NCBI RefSeq assembly: GCF_003337575.1
Contig: NZ_QPJM01000008.1
Span: forward strand, 62,001 to 126,000
Source of the DNA: Phyllobacterium bourgognense
GTDB lineage: Bacteria; Pseudomonadota; Alphaproteobacteria; Rhizobiales; Rhizobiaceae
Length of the DNA stretch: 64,000 nucleotides
Reading direction: 5' to 3'
The translations under genes and the position numbers were made by a program. The first letter of the stretch is position 1. Each line of letters opens with the position of its first letter. A model generated the notes under the pieces. The model had not been told where the DNA came from and did no database searches. It saw only the letters and a program-made list of their open reading frames with translations. Positions 44,618 to 55,789 of this stretch are shown in pieces.

Positions 44618-45399
44618 TTAGCGTAGCATTACAAAATATGGGAGCCAAATCTTTGCGGCGGCTAGGGCAAGGAAAGCGCCAAACGAGCGTCTGGTTTTGT
44701 CGTATCGAGTTGCGATCCGGCGAAACTGTTTTAGCCTGTTGAACATGCGCTCGATACGATTGCGGTCCTTGTAAGCTCTGAAATCGCAGACGGGCGGATT
44801 TTTCCGATTGGCCTTTGGAGGAATGACAGGCCAAATGCCTTGGATGAGCAGTTTCTCGCGCACCCCATCTGCATCATAGCCCTTGTCGGCGAGGAACAGC
44901 TTGGGTCTGTTGACTGGCATTGCCAGCAGATCGGGAACCGCGGTGTAATCAGAGACTTGTCCGCCCGTCAGGACAAAGCCAAGAGGGCGGCCCTGACCGT
45001 CTGTGCGGGCGTGGATTTTGCACGTAAAGCCGCCACGTGATTGACCAAAAGCCTCCTTATGAGTCCCCCTTTAGCACCAGCAGCCTGTGAATGGCCCCGG
45101 ACCGTGGTGCTGTCGATCATATGCTGCCAGTCGTCGGCCGCCCCAAGTTCGACAAGGGTCTCGAGCAATGCTTCCCAGACGCCTTGCTCTGCCCAGCGCC
45201 GGAAGCGGACATAGACGGAGTTCCATTTGCCATAGCGTTCATGCATGTCGCGCCAAGGGCAGCCAACACGCAGGACGTGCAGCATCCCGTTCAGAAAGCG
45301 CCGATTATCCTGGGCTGGACGGGACTTCCTCCCACGCTCTGCAGGCAGAAGCGTTTCAATAATCCGCCACTCGGCATCTGTCAGGTCTCCGCGAGCCAA
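44618..45399 (-). CDS. IS5/IS427-group transposase, two frames joined by a -1 frameshift
   Basis: Frame A starts at a TTG (45399) behind AGGAGGT and encodes DLTDAEWRIIETLLPAERG, CPWRDMHERYGKWNSVYVRF and DSTTVRGHSQAAGAKGG, with the first DDE aspartate. It leaves the consensus at the run AAAGGGGG (45073-45066 on this strand). A -1 shift there continues into frame B, which encodes GGFTCKIHARTDGQGRPLGF, PKLFLADKGYDADGVR (second Asp) and RNRIERMFNRLKQFRRIATR (catalytic Glu). The joined product is about 260 residues, the usual length, so the enzyme looks complete and uses the programmed frameshift known in this IS group. Confidence 0.88.
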
Positions 45400-45484
45400 A
45401 GCTACCTCCTAAAAGGCAGCCTTGAATCATACCGAAGCTGATTTGGGAATCCACTTTGTCAACACAACCTAGGACGTCGACCGG

Positions 45485-46858
45485 TTACGCCTTTACAACA
45501 TGCTCGGCCATCAGTCCCAGCCTGGTGAAAATATTCCGCGTATCGAGGATGAGAGGTGCCCATCTCGCGAGAGCGGCGTAGTCGACGCGATCATGATCGG
45601 TCGAGATCAGAATGGCGTCGTAGGATCTGATCGAAGTCTCGTCCAAATCCACCGACCTGCGCCCCTTCAACATCATGTATTCACGGGTTGTCGGGATTTC
45701 GTCAACGAAGGGATCATGATAATCGGCGGTTCCTCCACGTTCCTCGATGATCTCAATCAATCGCAAAGACGGGCTCTCGCGGATATCCGGCACGTTCTTC
45801 TTGTAAGCCAGTCCCATGACAAGAATACGTGAACGGCTGAGCGCCTTGCCTGCCCGAATATCGAGCGCCTCCGCAAGCTTGCCTACGACATGGCGCGGCA
45901 TGGCGGAATTGATTTCGCCAGCCAGCTCGATAAACCGTGTCGGTAGTTCATGTTCACGCGACTTCCACGTCAAATAGAACGGATCGATGGGAATGCAATG
46001 GCCTCCGAGCCCCGGCCCGGGATAGAAGGGCATATAGCCAAAAGGCTTGGTCTTCGCGGCTTCAATGACCTCCCAGATATCAATTCCCATCGCCGCGTAG
46101 ACGACCTTGAGTTCGTTGACGAGAGCGATGTTGACCGACCTAAAGATGTTTTCTGTGAGCTTGACCGCTTCTGCCGTCGCATTCGATGAAACCGGCACCA
46201 CGGTTTCTACCGCCGCACCATAAAAAGCTTGCATCAACTCGCGTGCCTTCTCGCCGTCGCCCGCAACGATTTTCGGAATCGTGGCAGTCTGGAAGTCACG
46301 ATTGCCAGGATCTTCACGCTCAGGCGAAAATCCGAGGAAAAAGTCCGTGCCGGATTTGAGACCGGTTTTCTCGAGGATCGTCTTGACCACCTCATCGGTC
46401 GTGCCGGGATAGGTCGTCGACTCAAGCACGATCAGTTGGCCGGGGCGCAGGGCCGCCGCAATCGAGCGGCAAGTCGCCTCGACAAAAGAAAGATCCGGGT
46501 CGCGATGTTTCGTCAGCGGCGTGGGCACGCAGATGATGATGACATCGCATTTTGCAAGCTCGGAAAAGTCGATTGTCGCGCGAAACCTTTTCGCTGCTAC
46601 CTCGCTTTTGAGAGCATCGTTCGTCACCGCTTCGATATAGGAGTGCCCCGCATCGAGCGCTACTTTCTTGCCCGGATCGATATCGAAACCGGTCACGGCA
46701 AAACCGCTGCGCGCAAGCGTGATCGCAAGAGGCAATCCGACGTAGCCAAGCCCTATGACACCGGCGCGGGCCTGCCGTGTTGAGATTTTACCCGAAAGCT
46801 CGGAAAACGGGGACGAAGCCAATATATTCTCTCTTGTACTAGCGCCGCTGCCGGCCAT
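45485..46858 (-). CDS. UDP-sugar 6-dehydrogenase (UDP-N-acetylglucosamine/-mannosamine or UDP-glucose type)
   Basis: The 457-residue product has an NAD-binding motif GVIGLGYVGLPLA near residue 33, the central helix region, and the catalytic cysteine in GPGLGGHCIPIDP. The C-terminal UDP-binding domain follows (GLAYKKNVPDIRESPSLRLI). Such enzymes oxidise C6 of a nucleotide sugar twice to a uronic acid. The pattern is closest to WecC/WbpA-type enzymes, so an N-acetylated substrate is likely but not proven. It is divergent from the adenylate cyclase gene and supplies precursors for polysaccharide. Confidence 0.9.
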   Translation of the reverse strand: MAGSGASTRENILASSPFSELSGKISTRQARAGVIGLGYVGLPLAITLARSGFAVTGFDIDPGKKVALDAGHSYIEAVTNDALKSEVAAKRFRATIDFSELAKCDVIIICVPTPLTKHRDPDLSFVEATCRSIAAALRPGQLIVLESTTYPGTTDEVVKTILEKTGLKSGTDFFLGFSPEREDPGNRDFQTATIPKIVAGDGEKARELMQAFYGAAVETVVPVSSNATAEAVKLTENIFRSVNIALVNELKVVYAAMGIDIWEVIEAAKTKPFGYMPFYPGPGLGGHCIPIDPFYLTWKSREHELPTRFIELAGEINSAMPRHVVGKLAEALDIRAGKALSRSRILVMGLAYKKNVPDIRESPSLRLIEIIEERGGTADYHDPFVDEIPTTREYMMLKGRRSVDLDETSIRSYDAILISTDHDRVDYAALARWAPLILDTRNIFTRLGLMAEHVVKA

Positions 46859-47223
46859 CAGGTCGGTTTTAGATGGCCGCTACGACGTTGGCTGTCAAGC
46901 GTCGACGACCGCGAACTATCTCTTCAAGAAACCAAGCCGCCCGTTCGTCGACAGGTAACTCACGATCAAGTGACAATCGCCTATTGTTTCAAGGGGGCGA
47001 CATGCCCATTTGAGAAATGAAAACAACGACTGATAGAGGACTTCCCCGCCGAACTACCCGCTTGAGCTGTATCGGGCCGGTGCCTGTCTCCGACGTTGAC
47101 ACGACTATCCGATTCGCTCATCTTCCTCCCGCTCTCTGACACGTTCGTGCGGTTGATCACGCTTGCTCAAGGGGCGACTGGGTGCGGGAAAGTGGACGTG
47201 GCTCGCATTTGCAAGGACGACGG
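46859..47223. other. Divergent promoter region between the UDP-sugar dehydrogenase and the adenylate cyclase
   Basis: These 365 bp contain no gene that I can support. A short inverted repeat TCAC-GATCAA-GTGA lies at 46960-46973, but its arms are arranged opposite to a CRP box. No TGTGA-N6-TCACA site was seen by eye. Confidence 0.4.
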
Positions 47224-48567
47224 ATGAGCACGACCCAATTTGATGTATCCAGCATACTTCTCGACAAGGTAGCCGACTGGCTCACGCAAACTTCGCTTGC
47301 CGGCGACAATCTGGAGACTATTGTACGCGGCTTTTGCGAACGTATCGCAGCGGCGGGCCTGCCGATCGCGCGCGTCAATCTCTCGTTCTCAATGCTGCAT
47401 CCGCTCTACGATGCGTTGGGATTCACTTGGAAGCGCGCGAGTGGTATGAGCGTGGAAGGTTACCGGCACGACCCAGCCGGAAAGCCTGAACGCTTCCTGT
47501 TGAGCCCCTATTTCTATCTCCTTAGCAATAATTTGGAGCATTTGCGGCGACGCATCGATGTGGATGGACCATTCGAATTCCCCGTCCTTGACGAGTTGAA
47601 ACAGGAGGGCGTCACCGATTATCTCGCTTTCTTGCAGCCTTTTGGCGGTCAGTCGACGCAAGGCATGATGGGTTCCTGGTCAACAGACAGCAAGGAAGGG
47701 TTTAGCGATGCCATGATCGCGGCGCTTCTGCGATTGCAGAACCATCTGGCAGTCGCCGCCAAAATGGCGGTCCTCGGCAAACTTGCGGATAACATGCTGA
47801 CCACATACCTCGGTGGCAATGCCGGCAAGCGTGTCCTGAACGGCCAGATCCGACGTGGTGATGGCGATACAATCCGGGCCGCTCTCGTCATGGGTGATAT
47901 GCGCGAGTCCACCGTCCTGGCCGAGAAAGAGGGCCGCCAGGCATATATCGATACACTCAATCATTTTTTTGATGCTATTGCAGCCCCGTTCAATCGGGGT
48001 GGTGGCGAAATTCTCAGCTTTATGGGCGACGGCTTTCTCGCGGTCTATCCTTGCGGTCGTCATAAGGATCCGTCGAAGATCGCCTGTCAAACCGCGCTCA
48101 ATGCGGTGTTCAAGGCGCAGGCACGCGTCGCTGAACTCAACGAGGAGCGGCGCAAGGATGGTCTTGGAGATATTCGTTATGGCATCGGCCTGCACGTTGG
48201 TAACGTCATGTTTGGGAATGTTGGTCTGAAGGACCGCTTGACGTTCTCGGCTTTCGGCTCTGCTGTAAACGAAGTACAGCGCTTACAGGGCCTCACCAAG
48301 AAATATTCGCGCGAGGTTATCGCCAGTCAGGCGTTTGCCACCTATTGTGGTGGCGACTGGGTTACCCTGGGCGAGGAAAAATTGCGCGGTGTTGGACAGA
48401 AAGTCACTGTTCTATTGCCAAAATCTTCTGAGCAGACAGGCCAGCTGGACGACGCCTATGATCAGGTCACCTATGATGGCCTGTCAGATGCAGAACAGGT
48501 TATGCTGTTGCACCGCGATACCAGGACCCAGGAGCGGCGGCCCATGATAGACAAATTCATGCAATGA
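47224..48567 (+). CDS. Class III adenylate/guanylate cyclase with N-terminal sensor region
   Basis: The 447-residue product has a ~190-residue N-terminal region with SMLHPLYDALGFTWKR, a feature of rhizobial cyclases, and a C-terminal catalytic domain (about 215-390). Candidate metal ligands are D225 (LVMGDMREST) and D269 (SFMGDGFLAVYP). The transition-state pair is N349 and R353 (SAVNEVQRLQ). It would make cAMP in the cytosol. The ATG at 47224 has AAGGA 6 nt upstream and is preferred to a GTG at 47182. Its stop overlaps the start of the polysaccharide lyase gene by 4 bp, so the two are co-translated. Confidence 0.9.
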   Translation: MSTTQFDVSSILLDKVADWLTQTSLAGDNLETIVRGFCERIAAAGLPIARVNLSFSMLHPLYDALGFTWKRASGMSVEGYRHDPAGKPERFLLSPYFYLLSNNLEHLRRRIDVDGPFEFPVLDELKQEGVTDYLAFLQPFGGQSTQGMMGSWSTDSKEGFSDAMIAALLRLQNHLAVAAKMAVLGKLADNMLTTYLGGNAGKRVLNGQIRRGDGDTIRAALVMGDMRESTVLAEKEGRQAYIDTLNHFFDAIAAPFNRGGGEILSFMGDGFLAVYPCGRHKDPSKIACQTALNAVFKAQARVAELNEERRKDGLGDIRYGIGLHVGNVMFGNVGLKDRLTFSAFGSAVNEVQRLQGLTKKYSREVIASQAFATYCGGDWVTLGEEKLRGVGQKVTVLLPKSSEQTGQLDDAYDQVTYDGLSDAEQVMLLHRDTRTQERRPMIDKFMQ

Positions 48568-49523
48568 CAGGAAAGATCATCGCAATGGCTCTCCTTGCCG
48601 CAACTCTCAACCTATCTGGTGCGGCAGCCGAGCCAGGAGGCGACACGCTTTTCGACGGTTTCGATGGCAAGGATTTTGCGGCAGGCGGCGGACTTTACTA
48701 CCGCAAGAATTTCGAGCAGCGCGCGGGTTCTTTCGAGTTCCAGTCCGCCGTCACGCAGACTGGCGCTGGCGCGCTGAAGTTGAGCGTCAAGCCATTTTGT
48801 CCAAACGTCAAACAGAACTGCAGCGAACGGGCAGAGATATGGGAGAGAACCGACCGTCGTGTGCCCTACACTGAGGGTGTTTGGTATGGTTTTGCTGTCA
48901 AATTCGCCGATCCAATCCCAGAAGGTGATCATCGATATCTCATCGCACAATGGAAGCGTGAGATCGGGCCCGACGCTGTCGGTGATTTTAGCCCTTTCCT
49001 GGCGCTACGTTTGAACCAGGGCAAGCTGTTCGCGACCGTCGAAACGAATTATGTCGCCCCTGCCAAAGCGGAAGGGGCGAGTACTGTCCAGGCCTGTGGA
49101 AACAACCAAACGCCGGTCTGGTTCCGACCGGACACAGACCAAATGCGTGCGCTGATAGCGACCGACGAGAACTGGACGCCGCAGGACGGTAGCCAGTTCA
49201 ATAGCTGCACCGATGCGATCACCGTGACCGACCACGGCAACAAGCTGCCTTCTCCAGATTCCGGCTGGATTGATTTCGCTATTTACACCAAGCCTGGCCC
49301 TGACGGGTCCGGCCATATCGAGATTTTCGCCAACAAGAAATGGATCGTGACAGTCAAGGGGCATATCGGTCACGGCGACAAAGGTCTTGGTAAAAATCAG
49401 TATTTCAAATTTGGCCCTTATAGAGCTGCCGACAAGACCGAGTGGACACTTTATTATGATAATTTCCGCCGTTCACCGCGCTGCGAAGACGTGCTTGGCG
49501 CCGGGGTTTGTCCCACGCCTTGA
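48564..49523 (+). CDS. Secreted polysaccharide lyase-like protein
   Basis: The 319-residue product has a signal peptide (TGKIIAMALLAATLNLSGAA) and a beta-rich domain. It contains CSERAEIWERTD, GVWYGFAVKFADPIPEGDHR, YLIAQWKREI and NQYFKFGPYRAADKTEWTLY, the jelly-roll pattern of Polysacc_lyase (PF14099) proteins related to glucuronan- and heparin-type lyases. Such enzymes cut uronic acid-containing glycans by beta-elimination. Four cysteines or more (FCPNVKQNC, RCEDVLGAGVC) suggest disulfides in the periplasm or outside. Overlap with the cyclase gene points to joint expression. Confidence 0.75.
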   Translation: MTGKIIAMALLAATLNLSGAAAEPGGDTLFDGFDGKDFAAGGGLYYRKNFEQRAGSFEFQSAVTQTGAGALKLSVKPFCPNVKQNCSERAEIWERTDRRVPYTEGVWYGFAVKFADPIPEGDHRYLIAQWKREIGPDAVGDFSPFLALRLNQGKLFATVETNYVAPAKAEGASTVQACGNNQTPVWFRPDTDQMRALIATDENWTPQDGSQFNSCTDAITVTDHGNKLPSPDSGWIDFAIYTKPGPDGSGHIEIFANKKWIVTVKGHIGHGDKGLGKNQYFKFGPYRAADKTEWTLYYDNFRRSPRCEDVLGAGVCPTP

Positions 49524-49709
49524 TTGATTTCTTGGATCTCAAATCTCCAACACGCCTTACCGCTTTGAATTCCATCGCAAAGTTCATTATTGCATAGCCT
49601 CCTCCAAAGGTATGCGATGCTATCGTCACATAGAGCCAGCTAGACTCCCCCAATGCCGTGCGATAGGTTCAAATTCAAGTGAGCAACGAACAAGGCTCCG
49701 AGGGAACAA

Positions 49710-51601
<1,892 letters not shown>

Positions 51602-51608
<7 letters not shown>

Positions 51609-53527
51609 CGCGCCGTACTGTTCTTGGTACTTTTGGCCTCGGGGCTTTGGGTTGCGCGATGCTGCCGGATATGGCAAATGCGGCCGATCGTGATATTGAG
51701 CCGGAATATCTTGCGGATCAATTGCGTGCCCGCAGTTTGCCTCCCCTTCCCCAAAGACTGCCAAAGCGGCCACGCATTGTGCACCTCAAGGCAATGGGAC
51801 GAACCCCCGGACAATATGGCGGAACCGTTCGCACGATCATTGGCAGTGCCAAAGACATACGGTTCATGACCATTTATGGTTATGCGCGGTTGATTGGCTA
51901 TGACGAACGTCTGGTTTTCCAGCCTGATATTCTTGAGGGCTTTCAGTCCGACAATGATACCGTCTTCACTTTCACACTCCGCGAAGGCCACAAATGGTCG
52001 GACGGATCGCCATTTACCGTCGATGATTTCCGCTATTGGTGGGAAGACGTTCTGCTCAACAAGGATCTGACACCTGGCGGCGGCTCCATGGTGTTGCGTG
52101 TCGATGGAAATCTGCCACGCTTCGAAGTTCTCGATGAATGGACCATTCGCTACTCCTGGGACAAGCCAAATCCGGACTTCCTGCCAAATCTCGCCGGGCC
52201 GCAGCCATTGGTCCTCGTCGGGCCATCAGCCTATCTCAAGCAGTTCCACAAGGAGTATCAAGACGAGTTCCGGCTTTCGGCCCTGATGAAAGAAAACCGC
52301 GTCAAAAAGTGGGCCGACCTTCATATCAAGATGTCACGAACGTACCGGCCGGAAAATCCCAAGCTGCCGACGCTTGATCCTTGGCGAAACATGACAGCGC
52401 CACCGGCGGAGCAATTCATCTTCGAACGCAACCCGTTCTTCCACCGCGTCGACGAAAACGGCCGTCAACTGCCCTATATCGACCGCTTCGTACTCAATGT
52501 CAGTTCATCCTCCATTATTCCGGCGAAAACGGGGGCGGGAGAAAGTGATCTGCAGGCAACAGGCATTGATTTTGCCGATTACACCTTTCTGAAGGACGCG
52601 GAAGACCGCTATCCTGTGAAGGTCGATTTGTGGAAAATGACTCGTGGCTCGCGCGTCGCAATCCTGCCCAATCTCAATTGCGGCGATGACGTCTGGCGAG
52701 AGCTGTTCCGCGACGTGCGGGTGCGACGGGCTTTGTCGCTTGCCATCGACCGGCATGAAATCAATATGGCGGTATTTTACGGTCTCGGTGTTCCCAGTGC
52801 TGATACACTTTTGCCCGAAAGTCCTCTGTTCAAGCCCGAATATGCCAATGCGTGGATCAATCACGACACGGAACAGGCCAACGCGCTCCTTGACGAGGCC
52901 GGACTGCAAAATCGCGATGAGGACGGCATTCGCCTCCTCCCGGACGGCCGGCTAGCCGAGATCACCATCGAGACACCCGGCGAGAGCTCTGTGGATACGG
53001 ATGTGCTTGAACTCGTCACGGATCACTGGCGCAAGATCGGAATCGCGCTGTTCATTCGCACCTCCCAGCGCGACATCTTTCGCAGCCGTGCTATGGGCGG
53101 ACGCATCATGATGTCAATCTGGTATGGCATGGACAACGGCGTTGCAACTGCCGACATGAACCCGGGACAGCTGGCGCCCACCATGGACGATCAGCTGCAA
53201 TGGCCGCTCTGGGGAATGCATTACCTGTCGCATGGCAGCCAGGGCAAGGCAGCGGATCTTCCTGAAGCGATCGAGCTTACCGAGCTTTTGCGGCGCTGGC
53301 AGCGATCCGCGCACCTGGCGGAGCGCACTGAAATCTGGCAGCAGATGCTGGCCATCTATACCCAGCAGGTATTTTCGATCGGGCTTGTGAATGGCACGCT
53401 GCAACCGATCGTGCGTACATCACGTTTGCAGAACGTTCCCGAAAAGGGCCTCTACGGATTTGATCCCACATCCTATCTCGGCATTTACATGCCTGATACT
53501 TTCTGGCTGAGCGGGGAGCAGGTCTAA
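51602..53527 (+). CDS. Periplasmic substrate-binding protein, family 5 (peptide/oligosaccharide type)
   Basis: The 641-residue product starts with a twin-arginine-like signal (TRRTVLGTFGLGALGCAM) and has the SBP_bac_5 pattern: FTFTLREGHKWSDGSPFTVD, FIFERNPFFHRVDENGRQLP and VRVRRALSLAIDRHEINMAV. It is longer than typical DppA/OppA (about 540 residues), as in members that bind oligosaccharides or unusual ligands. The ligand is unknown. The GTG at 51602 overlaps the ATPase stop by 7 bp. Confidence 0.88.
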
Positions 53528-53531
53528 AGAA

Positions 53532-54530
53532 ATGCTGCGTTATATACTTTGGCGTATTGCTGCGATGATCCCCACCCTATTGGTCATCTCGGCCCTGGTC
53601 TTTACCATTATCGAGTTGCCGCCAGGCAATTTCTTCGAAAGCCAGATTGCGGAGCTTCGTGCCCAGGGTGAAACCGTCAATCTGCAGGAGATTGAGGAAC
53701 TGCGGCATCAATACGGTTTCGACCAACCGCCGGTGTTGCGATATTTCTATTGGCTAGGCGGCATGCTGCAGGGTGATTTCGGCTATTCCTTCGAGTACCA
53801 GCTGCCCGTGAGCGAGGTGGTGGGAGAACGGATGTGGCTGACAATCCTCGTCTCTTTTGTCACTATCCTGTTTACTTGGGTAATCGCCTTTCCTATCGGC
53901 ATGTACTCGGCCACGCATCAATACAGCTGGAGCGACTACGGCCTTACTTTGTTCGGGCTTCTCGGCATTGCTATCCCCAATTTCATGCTGGCGCTTATAC
54001 TGATGTACTTCGCCAATATCTGGTTCGGTACATCGATTGGCCATCTGATGGATCAGAAATTTCTGAACGAACCGATGAGCTGGGAAAAAGCGCGGTCTAT
54101 TCTCTCCCATCTATGGATTCCAGTAATTATTGTTGGCACCGCTGGCACAGCCGGCATGATCCGGCGTTTGCGCGCCAACCTTTTGGACGAGTTACAAAAG
54201 CAATATGTGATGACGGCGCGCGCCAAAGGGCTTCATCCGTTCCGTACGCTGGTCAAGTACCCGCTTCGAATGGCGCTGAACTTCTTCGTTTCCGATATTG
54301 GTTCCATTTTGCCGTCGATCATCTCCGGCGCTGAAATCACCGCAATCGTCCTTTCACTTGAAACGACCGGCCCGATGCTCATCAAGGCCCTGCAAAGCCA
54401 GGATATGTACCTCGCCGGCTCCTTTTTGATGTTCCTCGCATTCCTGACGGTTATCGGTGTGCTCATATCCGATATTGCGCTTGCCTTTCTTGATCCGCGC
54501 ATTCGCTTGCAAGGCAGGAGTACAAAGTGA
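53532..54530 (+). CDS. ABC transporter permease, DppB/OppB type
   Basis: The 332-residue product has about six membrane segments and the BPD_transp_1 pattern with the EAA-type loop RARAKGLHPFRTLVKYPLRM. The N-terminal block IPTLLVISALVFTIIELPPG is typical of the family. It forms the channel with the next permease. It lies 4 nt after the binding-protein gene and overlaps the next gene by 4 bp. Confidence 0.93.
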   Translation: MLRYILWRIAAMIPTLLVISALVFTIIELPPGNFFESQIAELRAQGETVNLQEIEELRHQYGFDQPPVLRYFYWLGGMLQGDFGYSFEYQLPVSEVVGERMWLTILVSFVTILFTWVIAFPIGMYSATHQYSWSDYGLTLFGLLGIAIPNFMLALILMYFANIWFGTSIGHLMDQKFLNEPMSWEKARSILSHLWIPVIIVGTAGTAGMIRRLRANLLDELQKQYVMTARAKGLHPFRTLVKYPLRMALNFFVSDIGSILPSIISGAEITAIVLSLETTGPMLIKALQSQDMYLAGSFLMFLAFLTVIGVLISDIALAFLDPRIRLQGRSTK

Positions 54531-55702
54531 CGGCACCGCTTCCTTCGCCCGGCGCGCCCCTGCAACATTATGTTTCCAACGCCCCGTTCGATCCGATGTC
54601 GGTCGAGGTGATGACGGACGCGCAGGCGAAAATCCATCTTGCATCGCAGACACGTTTGATGTGGTGGAAATTCAAGCGGCACAAGCTTGCCTTGGCATCA
54701 GGCATATTCTTGCTCTTGCTTTACGGCATGATCGTTATTGCCGAATTCCTGGCACCTTACAACTTGCACACCCGTAACGTCGACTTTATCCATTCGCCGC
54801 CACAGCGGGTGCATCTGTTCCACGACGGACAGTTTGTTGGACCCTTTGTTTATGGCCGGCAAATGAAACTTGATATGGGGTCGCTCAAGCGTATCTACAC
54901 AAATGATCGCAACGATGTTGAACCGCTTCGTTTCTTTTGTCGTGGTGACAGTTACCGCTTCTGGGGCCTGATCGAGGGTAATGTCCATCTTGTCTGCCCG
55001 GCGAAGGATGGCCAGATGTTCTTGCTCGGCACTGATCGTCTCGGCCGTGACGTGTTATCCCGCATCATCTATGGTGCGCGCATATCGCTGACTATCGGGC
55101 TCATCGGCATAACCATCAGTTTCGTTCTCGGCATCGTCATCGGCGGACTTGCAGGCTATCATGGCGGTTTGTTCGATCTGCTGGTGCAACGCGTCATCGA
55201 AGTGTTGCAATCATTGCCTAGCCTGCCGCTATGGATGGCATTGGCGGCTATCATGCCGGTGACGTGGAGTCCTATCCTGATCTATTTCGGCATCACCATC
55301 ATCCTCGGCATGCTGGACTGGACCGGGCTCGCTCGTTCCGTGCGCTCCAAACTGCTTTCGCTGCGGGAGGAAGACTACGTGCTCGCGGCGCAGTTGATGG
55401 GTGCCAGGAGCGGCCGGATTATCGGGCGGCATCTGGTGCCCGGCTTTATGTCGCATCTGATCGCCACGGCCACCATTTCCATACCTGGGATGATCCTCGG
55501 AGAAACCGCACTGAGTTTCCTTGGGCTTGGCCTCAGGCCCCCTATCACCAGTTGGGGTATCCTATTGACTGAAGCACGCAGCGTTAGTGTCATCGCCTTT
55601 TATCCTTGGCTGCTGTTTCCGATGATTCCTGTCATACTTGTTATCCTGGCGTTCAATTTCTTGGGAGATGGGTTGCGTGACGCAGCCGATCCCTACAGAT
55701 AA
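54527..55702 (+). CDS. ABC transporter permease, DppC/OppC type, with long periplasmic loop
   Basis: The 391-residue product has a cytosolic N-terminus, a first membrane segment (LASGIFLLLLYGMIVIAEFL) and then a ~110-residue non-membrane insertion (about 85-185). The canonical core follows, with LGTDRLGRDVLSRIIYGARI and GMLDWTGLARSVRSKLLSLR. OppC-type proteins are usually ~300 residues, and the extra length lies in this loop, which would face the periplasm and may contact the large binding protein. Confidence 0.9.
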   Translation: MTAPLPSPGAPLQHYVSNAPFDPMSVEVMTDAQAKIHLASQTRLMWWKFKRHKLALASGIFLLLLYGMIVIAEFLAPYNLHTRNVDFIHSPPQRVHLFHDGQFVGPFVYGRQMKLDMGSLKRIYTNDRNDVEPLRFFCRGDSYRFWGLIEGNVHLVCPAKDGQMFLLGTDRLGRDVLSRIIYGARISLTIGLIGITISFVLGIVIGGLAGYHGGLFDLLVQRVIEVLQSLPSLPLWMALAAIMPVTWSPILIYFGITIILGMLDWTGLARSVRSKLLSLREEDYVLAAQLMGARSGRIIGRHLVPGFMSHLIATATISIPGMILGETALSFLGLGLRPPITSWGILLTEARSVSVIAFYPWLLFPMIPVILVILAFNFLGDGLRDAADPYR

Positions 55703-55789
55703 GGGAAACGAGAATCCGATGAGTTCGCATTCTCACCATCGTTTCGAATGCACTGCGCGGGTCAACCCGCAAAACAAGGGGTTTTGACC

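Larger units (their letters stand above)
41874..45469. mobile_element. IS5/IS427-type mobile unit carrying passenger genes
   Basis: The left end reads GGCCGTGTTGACAAAGTGG (41874-41892). The right end, on the opposite strand, reads GGTTGTGTTGACAAAGTGG (45469-45451), matching at 17 of 19 positions. Both are flanked by TA (41872-41873 and 45470-45471), the short duplication typical of IS427-group elements. The single transposase lies at the right end, and no second inverted end is visible beside its stop codon near 44618. The unit therefore spans about 3.6 kb and carries a small membrane protein, an SDR gene, an AraC-type gene and an IS1595 relic. Joining the flanks restores two convergent genes with a 10-bp gap between their stops. 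Confidence 0.65.

Noticed and set aside
44618-45399. Transposase considered broken by a frameshift
   Set aside because: The frame change occurs at an AAAGGGGG run where this IS group uses programmed -1 frameshifting, and both parts are otherwise intact.
46859-47223. Search for a CRP/cAMP box in front of the cyclase and dehydrogenase genes
   Set aside because: Only TCAC-N6-GTGA was found, whose arms are reversed relative to TGTGA-N6-TCACA; no convincing site was seen by eye.
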